This document shows, piece by piece, positions 6,683 through 11,793 of a stretch of DNA of 11,793 nucleotides. Within the stretch, counting starts at the first letter, position 1; each line of letters starts with the position of its first letter. Both the position numbers and the translations under genes were made by a program. The notes beneath the pieces were generated by a model, which saw only the letters and a list, made by a program, of their open reading frames with translations, was not told the DNA's origin and did not search any database. The DNA comes from Syntrophorhabdus sp. (GTDB lineage: Bacteria; Desulfobacterota; BSN033; UBA1163). The DNA is taken from NCBI GenBank assembly GCA_020724025.1, contig DYHU01000046.1:6212-18004 (forward strand), read 5' to 3'.

Positions 6683-7999
6683 ATGGATCTTAAAGAACGC
6701 CTCAAGCGCCTATCCTCAATCACCCCCACCCCTGTCTCCCCCCTCGAGGCCTCCGGCTCAGAAGAGCCTCTGGCTCGGAGAGGGGAGGGGAGGGTGGACC
6801 TGAAGGAGCGTCTCGATCGTCTTCTCCGGCCGGAGAAGGTCTATCGAAAGCGAGAACTCCTCCCCATCGACAAACTGGTTGACGGAGAGATCGTCTCCAC
6901 GCCTGAAGGGGAGACCTTCCGGGCAGAGGAGTATTTCCCCTTTCACTTTCGGTACGGAGAGATGACCCTGACCGAAATCCTCGACATCCCCACCTATCCA
7001 GCCCATCTCCTCTTGAGAGACGACCGGCTCAGGGAACTGGACTTCAGAAAGGCCCTCTTTCTCGACACCGAGACGACCGGCCTTTCGGGTGGCACGGGCA
7101 CATTTGCCTTTATGGTGGGACTGGGATTCTTTCAGGGAGACGGGTTTGTCGTCCACCAGCTCTTCATGAGGGACTATTCGGAGGAGAGGGCTTCCCTTTC
7201 CATTCTGCAGGAGATCCTTGAATCCTTTCAGTTTCTGGTCACCTTCAACGGCAGGCATTATGACATCCCTCTCCTTGAAACCCGGTTCATCCTCTCCCGG
7301 AAGAATTCAAAGATCAGGGAGATGCCCAACTTCGACCTCCTCTATCCATCGAGAAAGATCTGGAAAGGGGCTTATGAAAATTGCCGTCTGGTCACACTGG
7401 AATCGAGACTCTTGGGGATGGAGAGGGAGGATGATATTCCATCGGAGTGGATTCCCTCCCTCTATTTCGACTATATTCAAACCGGAGATGCGAGAAAGAT
7501 CCACCGCGTCTTCTACCATAACCGGATGGATATCCTCACCATGGTGGCCCTGGCCGGGAGGATTCATCTCATCTATCATGATCCTCAGGCGGCACAGCCC
7601 AGGAAGGGGGTGGAACATTTTTCTCTCGGAAGACTCTTCTGGGACCATGGAGATCGTGAGAAGGCCATCCCCTGTTTTGAGATTGCCCTGAAGCGGTGCG
7701 ACGATGAGCTTGCCTGGGAGGTGATGAAATGGCTCTCCATGGCCTTCAAAAAGACAGGAGAGAATGAGAAAGCCCGATCCCTGTGGGAGGAGATGATGGA
7801 CTGGCCCTATAAAAGGGATGGTCATCCCTACATCGAACTGGCAAAATATCATGAACACCGACTCAAGGAGTTTGAGAAGGCCATCGCCTATGTGGATCAG
7901 GCATTGGCCATGACCCCTTCTCATCGGGAGAGGGAGATCGAACTTCTCCTGGAGAGGAAGCAGAGATTGCTGAAGAAGGTCGGGAATGCGGCTCGATGA
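6683..7999 (+). CDS. mrfB: MrfB-like DEDDh exonuclease with C-terminal TPR repeats
   Basis: This has an RNase H-like fold. Numbering from the in-frame ATG at 6674, the catalytic residues are D131 and E133 (FLDTETTG), D197 (FNGRHYDIPLL) and H282/D286 (YHNRMDIL), the DEDDh set. A TPR-like helical region follows (about 314-435). This matches B. subtilis MrfB (YprB), a 3'-5' exonuclease acting with MrfA. The start is uncertain: ATG 6674 lies in the heptad tract without a ribosome site; ATG 6683 has GAGGA only 2 nt away; GTG 6794 has GGAGG at an ideal 5 nt. ATG 6683 and GTG 6794 both begin with Asp-Leu-Lys-Glu-Arg-Leu. Third-position differences between the two copies suggest that the upstream one is translated, hence the start given here. 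The stop overlaps the next gene by 14 nt. Confidence 0.88.
   Translation: MDLKERLKRLSSITPTPVSPLEASGSEEPLARRGEGRVDLKERLDRLLRPEKVYRKRELLPIDKLVDGEIVSTPEGETFRAEEYFPFHFRYGEMTLTEILDIPTYPAHLLLRDDRLRELDFRKALFLDTETTGLSGGTGTFAFMVGLGFFQGDGFVVHQLFMRDYSEERASLSILQEILESFQFLVTFNGRHYDIPLLETRFILSRKNSKIREMPNFDLLYPSRKIWKGAYENCRLVTLESRLLGMEREDDIPSEWIPSLYFDYIQTGDARKIHRVFYHNRMDILTMVALAGRIHLIYHDPQAAQPRKGVEHFSLGRLFWDHGDREKAIPCFEIALKRCDDELAWEVMKWLSMAFKKTGENEKARSLWEEMMDWPYKRDGHPYIELAKYHEHRLKEFEKAIAYVDQALAMTPSHREREIELLLERKQRLLKKVGNAAR
6721..6796. repeat. Palindromic element inside the mrfB reading frame
   Basis: This is a C-rich arm (6721-6745) and a G-rich arm (about 6775-6796), imperfectly complementary, around an inner hairpin GGCTC-AGAA-GAGCC (6755-6768). 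Base content and arm type (CACCCC and CTCCCC against GGGGAG and GGGTGG) resemble the intergenic elements at 4129-4216 and 9251-9339. It is read in frame as a low-complexity P/S/E/G/R segment and is flanked by two DLKERL copies. Confidence 0.6.
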
Positions 8000-9224
8000 T
8001 CGGTTCCGATGGCTGATCTGGCTCTCTCTCGCTGAGATCGGCACGATGCTCGTCTTCAATAACTATTCCGCCCTTCTTCCTATCCTTCAGAAGGAATGGT
8101 CTCTGACCAATAGCGAGGCGGGCTGGATATTTTCTTCCTATCAGATCGGTTATATCCTGGCGGTTGTCCTCCTGACCTCCCTCACCGATTATACCCACCC
8201 GAAATATATCTATCTCGCCACCTCTTTGTGGGCAGGGCTTGCTGGAATCCTCTTCTCTCTCCGGGCAGAAGGGTTCCACTCGGCATTGATCCTTAGAACC
8301 CTGATGGGGATCGGCTTTGCAGGGACCTATATGCCCGGGTTGAGGATGGTATCTGAGAGATTTTCATCGAGGGAAAGGGGGAGAGCAGTTGGAATTTATG
8401 TGGGCGCCTTCACCCTCGGTGCGGCGATCTCCCTCTTTCTCACCGGAATTCTCAACTCTCTTTTCTCATGGAGATGGGCCTTTCTAATTACCTCCTTGGG
8501 TCCGATCGCCGGAGGAATGATCGCTCTCTTTAAGCTGGGCGAAGTTGAAAAAACCAAGGCAGAGGCGGAGGTCAGAATTCCTCTCATTGAGGTTTTGCGG
8601 AACCGACCGGCCCTGATGATGATGGGAGGTTATGCGGCCCATATGTGGGAGATGTTCGGGATGAGGGGGTGGATCGTTGCCTTTCTCACAGCCTGTCTCC
8701 TGACGGCTCATCATGATCTGCAAAAGGCAGTAAGTCTCAGTGCGACGATTGCTGGGGTCATCACTCTGGCTGGAGCCATCGCAAATGGACTGGGAGGCGC
8801 GCTCTCCGACCGGTTTGGAAGAGCCAATACGATCATCGTCGTGATGCTGGGAAGCGGAGTCATTTCCCTTTTTATAGGATGGACCCGGGAATGGTCTTTT
8901 ATCTTCATCTTCATCCTTACGATCCTCTACGGGTTTATGGTGACAGGCGATTCTTCGGTCCTCTCAACAGGAGTGACGGAGATGGCCCGGCCCGGTGGAT
9001 TGGGGAGAACCATGGCTCTACAGTCCTTCCTGGGATGGGGAGCGGCCTCACTGTCGCCCATTGCCTTCGGATATGTATTGGATCTCACCAATCCAGCCGA
9101 CGCCTTAAATCGATTCGGATATGTTCCCAATTGGGGCTGGGCATTTGTGATCCTGGGATTGGGCGGATTGATGGGCCCCCTGATCATCTGGCGGCTGAAG
9201 AAGAAAGTTGCCTCTGTTAGCTAA
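7986..9224 (+). CDS. MFS transporter, substrate unknown
   Basis: This encodes 412 residues with about 12 transmembrane helices split by a cytoplasmic loop (about 184-205). The second-half motif A is clear, GGALSDRFGR (270-279); the first-half copy is degenerate (SLTDYTHPKYIY, 65-76). An arginine in RTLMGIG (104) and the signature RERGRAVG (129-136) also fit the superfamily. Substrate cannot be read; drug or metabolite export and organic-anion uptake are both possible. The ATG lies inside the end of mrfB with GAAGG upstream, so translation is probably coupled to mrfB. This hints at efflux alongside DNA-adduct repair, but that is inference. The last codons and the TAA stop touch a MITE-like element, and a second copy of the codons for KKVAS followed by TGA lies 250 bp downstream. 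The C-terminal Val-Ser may therefore have been added by the insertion. Confidence 0.88.
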   Translation: MRLDDRFRWLIWLSLAEIGTMLVFNNYSALLPILQKEWSLTNSEAGWIFSSYQIGYILAVVLLTSLTDYTHPKYIYLATSLWAGLAGILFSLRAEGFHSALILRTLMGIGFAGTYMPGLRMVSERFSSRERGRAVGIYVGAFTLGAAISLFLTGILNSLFSWRWAFLITSLGPIAGGMIALFKLGEVEKTKAEAEVRIPLIEVLRNRPALMMMGGYAAHMWEMFGMRGWIVAFLTACLLTAHHDLQKAVSLSATIAGVITLAGAIANGLGGALSDRFGRANTIIVVMLGSGVISLFIGWTREWSFIFIFILTILYGFMVTGDSSVLSTGVTEMARPGGLGRTMALQSFLGWGAASLSPIAFGYVLDLTNPADALNRFGYVPNWGWAFVILGLGGLMGPLIIWRLKKKVASVS

Positions 9225-9442
9225 AATTTAAAAGTGCACAACTTCTAATCTCCTCTCCCCCAAGGGGAGAGGACAAAGGTGAGGGGGATATATTGCGAGT
9301 CCACCCTCACCCTAACCCTCTCCCGCCAGCAGGAGAGGGGAATGTACTGACTTCGACGATCTGATGATCTGATTCTAATATGGCCATTGATCAGGTCTCA
9401 TGGTCGTTCTTAAGGGGATTAAGTGTGCACTTTTAAAGTTTA
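9222..9442. mobile_element. MITE-like element with 19-bp terminal inverted repeats
   Basis: The left end TAAAATTTAAAAGTGCACA (9222-9240) and the reverse complement of the right end (9424-9442) match at 18 of 19 bases. A TA at each outer edge (9222-9223 and 9441-9442) could be the target duplication typical of IS630/Tc1-mariner elements. There is no transposase gene inside; the interior holds the double hairpin at 9251-9339 and a short AT-richer stretch. The left TA supplies two bases of the MFS stop codon TAA. It is probably non-autonomous and moved by a transposase encoded elsewhere. Confidence 0.65.
9251..9339. repeat. Double-hairpin palindromic element, copy 2
   Basis: The first hairpin is TCCTCTCCCC-CAA-GGGGAGAGGA (9251-9273). 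The last is CCCTCTCC (9316-9323) with GGAGAGGG (9332-9339). Between them GGTGAGGGGG and CACCCTCACC can pair over a spacer of about 14 nt. The order of parts is the same as at 4129-4216, with changed but still complementary stem bases. Confidence 0.7.
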
Positions 9443-9464
9443 AATGACAGAAAAAAGTTGCCTC

Positions 9465-9493
9465 TTGACAAGAAAGGTCTGGGTTTATATATT
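9465..9493 (+). promoter_or_regulatory. Sigma70-type promoter of the zinc-ribbon gene
   Basis: There is a perfect TTGACA (9465-9470), a 17-nt spacer, and TATATT (9488-9493), five of six matches. It lies about 60 nt before the ATG at 9554. The -35 overlaps the last base of the downstream direct repeat and the residual TGA, just outside the MITE-like element. Confidence 0.65.
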
Positions 9494-9553
9494 ATCGTTT
9501 CGAGAGGTATGGGAGAAGCCCATTAGACATCATCAGGAAAGGAGAAAGAGACA

Positions 9554-9718
9554 ATGCCAACTTACGATTATCGTTGTCCGAATTGCAAGAAGAAATTTAC
9601 GCTCATTCTAAGCATCAGAGATCATGATTCAGGTAAGGTGAAATGTCCGAAATGCGGGGGGAAGAAAGTGGAACAACTCATTACCCCTTTTCAGGCGAAG
9701 ACCTCACGAAAGAGTTAG
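9554..9718 (+). CDS. FmdB-type small zinc-ribbon protein
   Basis: This encodes 54 residues beginning MPTYDYRCPNCKKKF and containing a second pair, VKCPKCGGKKVEQLITPF. The two CxxC pairs (C8/C11 and C31/C34) form a zinc ribbon, and the opening PTYDYRC is typical of the FmdB/CxxC_CXXC_SSSS family, whose members are often called putative regulatory proteins. Members usually have a serine/glycine-rich tail; here it ends in KTSRKS. AAAGGAG lies 9 nt before the ATG and a good promoter stands upstream. Its last 38 nt overlap the 3' end of the convergent hydrolase gene. The exact role is unknown; nucleic-acid binding or metal-linked regulation is inferred from the fold. Confidence 0.85.
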   Translation: MPTYDYRCPNCKKKFTLILSIRDHDSGKVKCPKCGGKKVEQLITPFQAKTSRKS

Positions 9719-10622
9719 AAACCATATTGAGATGCTCAAGGGTCCTCTGGACCAATAATTTCCAGAGCCTTTGGTTATCCTCAGGAGGAAAGAACTGGAG
9801 GAACCCTTTTGAGAACCGCTCTGTTACCTCTTTTGTTATTTGATCCATTGACCAGCCTTCCTGAATCCTCTCCAGCACAAAAGCCTTAAAGTCCTCAATG
9901 CTCTGTCTCCCCATCCGCAGATGTTTTCGGGTTTCTTCCCTTCCCATCATCACTCCATAGTGTCCCCGGCATAGGATTTCAGGATCAACGGCCTTCATCT
10001 TTTCAATGGATTTCTCAGCATCCTCCAGTCTATACCAGTAATTGGGACGGAAGAAATCAGGAGGGGTATAGAAACCGGCCGCATCGGTGCAGAAGAGCGC
10101 TTCATCTTTTTCCAGGTAAGCGCAGAGGCAGTCAGGGGCGTGTCCGGGCGCCTCGAAAAACCTGATTTCCACTCCTCGACCGAGATCAAGGATTGAGCCT
10201 TCCGCCAGAGAGATATCAAGCGGGAATGAGCCCAAGGAGGTGAGCATTGGAGCCTCTGAAATCAAACCTTTCTCCATCAACATCAGAGTCATCCTTCTGT
10301 CGGAGTCAAAAATCTTTCCTATGATGCGATCGTTTGCGAAGGTTGACCGATTTAAGACGGAAGAGGCGATCTTCATCCAGGGGTATTTCTCCTTAAGGAG
10401 AGGAAAGACCATCATATGGTCGAAATGGGAATGAAGAATGATGAGATGTGAGATGGATTCAGGCGGGGCATTGAGTTGGTTGAGATGGTTCAGAAAAGGG
10501 TAGGCGACCGCGCTGACTCCGCCTTCAATGATGGCATTGGTCTCCCCCCTGACGAGATAAAGGTTAAAGAGTTCACTTCCCAGGAGGGTGACACGGTCGG
10601 TAATTTGAAGCGGCAGTTGCAC
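9681..10622 (-). CDS. Metallo-beta-lactamase-fold hydrolase
   Basis: This encodes 313 residues, probably cytoplasmic. The metal site is complete: H64-S-H66-F-D68-H69 (HSHFDHM), H161 (APGHAPDC), D180 (FCTDAAG) and H221 (CRGHYG), so two metals can be bound. The N-terminal pattern ITDRVTLLGSELFNLYLVRGETNAIIEGG is the normal family start. A helical C-terminal extension (about 230-305) follows the core. The family includes glyoxalase II, lactonases and flavodiiron-like domains; no subgroup is evident and the substrate cannot be read. The start is GTG at 10622, with an in-frame TGA three codons upstream and no good ribosome site, so expression may be low or start differently. Its 3' end overlaps the zinc-ribbon gene tail to tail. 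Confidence 0.88.
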   Translation of the reverse strand: MQLPLQITDRVTLLGSELFNLYLVRGETNAIIEGGVSAVAYPFLNHLNQLNAPPESISHLIILHSHFDHMMVFPLLKEKYPWMKIASSVLNRSTFANDRIIGKIFDSDRRMTLMLMEKGLISEAPMLTSLGSFPLDISLAEGSILDLGRGVEIRFFEAPGHAPDCLCAYLEKDEALFCTDAAGFYTPPDFFRPNYWYRLEDAEKSIEKMKAVDPEILCRGHYGVMMGREETRKHLRMGRQSIEDFKAFVLERIQEGWSMDQITKEVTERFSKGFLQFFPPEDNQRLWKLLVQRTLEHLNMVSNSFVRSSPEKG

Positions 10623-10790
10623 GTTATTTCATTAACCCATCCCTGTGTTTGATTCAACTTATTAGAGATTAAATCATCCATGCCCTAAGGGTTTTCCCAA
10701 GAAACATTGAAAGCAGTAACTATTTGAAATAACATAAATAAACAGAAAATTTGTCGTCTTTGGAAATCTAATAAATCATAGAAAATTAGT

Positions 10791-10819
10791 TTGACAAAAT
10801 TGATTGACAAGCATAGAAT
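10791..10819 (+). promoter_or_regulatory. Strong sigma70-type promoter before the HEPN-like gene
   Basis: There is a perfect TTGACA (10791-10796), exactly 17 nt, then TAGAAT (10814-10819), five of six matches, in an AT-rich stretch. A second TTGACA at 10804-10809 has no well-spaced -10. Transcription would start near 10826 and give a leader of about 165 nt containing three hairpins before the TTG start at 10992. Confidence 0.65.
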
Positions 10820-10857
10820 TTTAATAAATTACAGTCTGCAGTTCAATAATCGTTAGC

Positions 10858-10954
10858 GCCGTGTTGCGCACGGCTCGAATCCCGCTTTGGCGGGATTCGA
10901 GCAGAAGTCCACTTCACTCCGACCCGCCTTCAGCGGCTCTGCGTTACGTGGACT
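10858..10954. repeat. Hairpin cluster in the leader of the HEPN-like gene
   Basis: There are three inverted repeats in a row. GCCGTG-TTGCG-CACGGC spans 10858-10874. A perfect 13-bp stem, GCTCGAATCCCGC with GCGGGATTCGAGC around TTTG, spans 10873-10902. AGTCCAC (10906-10912) pairs with GTGGACT (10948-10954), enclosing CCGC-CTTCA-GCGG (10924-10936). The first two share 10873-10874. The block is GC-rich within an AT-rich gap (10623-10991, otherwise without a gene). It could be a regulatory leader, a recombination site or an inserted repeat. Confidence 0.7.
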
Positions 10955-10991
10955 CCGCTCAACTCCGCCGTTATGTCCCCGAGGTGTCGCA

Positions 10992-11783
10992 TTGGTTAGC
11001 TCAAAACAGCGAGAGCATTACCGTTTAATAAGATACGACTATTATCATGCAGGAAGGCTCCTACATTTACTGGGCAATTTCCATAGTGCAGGTATTATGC
11101 TGGGGTATACAATCGAAACCATAATGAAGGCTGGGCTCATGGAAGTCCTCACAGAAGAACAACAAAATAAGAACAGAACGCTGACACACTCTCATGACGT
11201 CAAAAGGATTCTCGACGAATGCAAAAGGCATGGGCTGTTCCCCAACATTCAAGTGTCCAAAGATTTCCTTGAGCACATACACCACCACTTTCAGCGATAC
11301 CCCAGTCAGAAACGAAAGGTCCTTGATCAGGCTGGCAGACAAAATAAGGTTATCGGCACCTCACAAGATTGGATCCATTATTATGATGATTTTATCGTCC
11401 AATTAGATAATGACATATTAAAAATGACTTCAGATCCGTTTGTGTCTATTATCTACCTTGCCATACTAACACTTGAGACTCGATATTCCAGAGACATCCT
11501 GCGTGAAAACGCACATGCTTTGCTGAAGTTCGAGGACTATGCCGCGTTGATTCGCCAAAACATGCCAGAACGCCAGGATCACCGAAATCAGATTGAGGAC
11601 AACTTATCCAAAGGTATGAACTTCTACTGGAATCCCGATGCACAAGAAGACGTATCCTACAAAACAATTGTAACCATGGTGAACAAATACGCAGATAGTA
11701 GATTCGAGTTGCCAAGATGGGAGACCTCAAATGGGAAATACATGTCGAAAGGGTCAGGCAATCGTAATAAAGTATTGACATGA
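10992..11783 (+). CDS. HEPN-like protein, probably horizontally acquired
   Basis: This encodes 263 residues from a TTG start that has GAGG 7 nt upstream. An in-frame ATG at 10887 would place 35 residues across the hairpin cluster and is unlikely. Residues 8-50 (YRLIRYDYYHAGRLLHLLGNF and on through SAGIMLGYTIETIMKAGL) fit the HEPN pattern of two helices with an A-G-x-L-L and S-A-x-x-L-G-Y-x-I-E-x-x-x-K-A core. They are followed by R62-x5-H68 (RTLTHSH), which may correspond to the RNase R-x4-6-H motif. The C-terminal part (about 120-263) is unrecognised and rich in aromatic and charged residues. HEPN proteins often serve in toxin-antitoxin, RNA-cleavage or defence systems. Codon choice is more A/T-rich than in the neighbours. 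No antitoxin gene is visible before the window ends. Confidence 0.6.
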   Translation: MVSSKQREHYRLIRYDYYHAGRLLHLLGNFHSAGIMLGYTIETIMKAGLMEVLTEEQQNKNRTLTHSHDVKRILDECKRHGLFPNIQVSKDFLEHIHHHFQRYPSQKRKVLDQAGRQNKVIGTSQDWIHYYDDFIVQLDNDILKMTSDPFVSIIYLAILTLETRYSRDILRENAHALLKFEDYAALIRQNMPERQDHRNQIEDNLSKGMNFYWNPDAQEDVSYKTIVTMVNKYADSRFELPRWETSNGKYMSKGSGNRNKVLT

Positions 11784-11793
11784 GTTCCATTAT

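Larger units (their letters stand above)
9204..9465. repeat. 12-bp direct repeats bracketing the element after the MFS gene
   Basis: AAAGTTGCCTCT occurs at 9204-9215, as the last codons of the MFS gene, and again at 9454-9465. The second copy reads CAG AAA AAA GTT GCC TCT TGA (9448-9468), giving Lys-Lys-Val-Ala-Ser and a stop, as in the gene but without the two extra residues. The repeats flank the inverted-repeat element at 9222-9442. Confidence 0.75.

Noticed and set aside
10868..10905. tRNA T-arm (CTCGAATCCCGC resembles a T-loop)
   Set aside because: The bases pair as a simple 13-bp hairpin instead; no acceptor, D or anticodon arms are found around it.
10840..10990. Integron attC site before the HEPN-like gene
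   Set aside because: The hairpins and the CCGTTATGTCC end look cassette-like, but no RYYYAAC partner is placed to pair with a GTTRRRY core, and no integrase gene is present. Kept only as a hypothesis to test.
10887..10991. 35-residue N-terminal extension of the HEPN-like protein from ATG 10887
   Set aside because: It would translate straight through the hairpin cluster, lacks a ribosome site, and the extension is low-complexity; TTG at 10992 has a well-spaced GAGG.

Overview
The window looks like chromosomal DNA of a Gram-negative bacterium of medium G+C. Supporting signs are an ECF sigma/anti-sigma pair with two exported proteins, a GAF plus HD-GYP protein, and intergenic spaces full of palindromes and 7-bp tandem repeats. 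The repeat types recall Desulfobacterota, Nitrospirota or related uncultured lineages, but nothing here fixes the taxonomy. No rRNA, tRNA or CRISPR array was seen.

Left part (22-2259, minus strand): an ECF sigma factor, a zinc-finger membrane anti-sigma factor and a small exported protein form a tight operon joined by ATGA overlaps. After a gap holding a twin-hairpin REP-like element comes a second exported protein rich in P-G-H/W/Y repeats. Nearly identical promoter-like motifs (TTGAAT, 16 or 17 nt, CGTCTAAT) precede both the sigma gene and this last gene. This suggests one self-activated envelope-stress regulon. A short two-helix membrane protein is divergent from it (2365-2610).

Centre (2877-9224, plus strand): a GAF/HD-GYP protein, probably a cyclic-di-GMP phosphodiesterase, is followed by a helicase/exonuclease pair matching MrfA and MrfB (Bacillus YprA/YprB, mitomycin-damage repair). 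An MFS transporter overlaps mrfB by 14 nt. Repair and efflux may therefore be co-expressed. Every gap here is repeat-laden. The HD-GYP-mrfA gap has four heptads and a double hairpin. The mrfA-mrfB gap is entirely heptads. The mrfB start holds an in-frame palindrome between two copies of DLKERL. A MITE-like element with 19-bp terminal inverted repeats sits on the MFS stop codon.

Right part (9465-11783): a strong sigma70-type promoter precedes a 54-residue FmdB-type zinc-ribbon gene, whose 3' end overlaps a convergent metallo-beta-lactamase-fold hydrolase by 38 nt. An AT-rich gap with another strong promoter and a heavily hairpinned leader then leads to a HEPN-like gene with a TTG start. This last gene looks compositionally foreign and may be a transferred accessory or defence-type gene.
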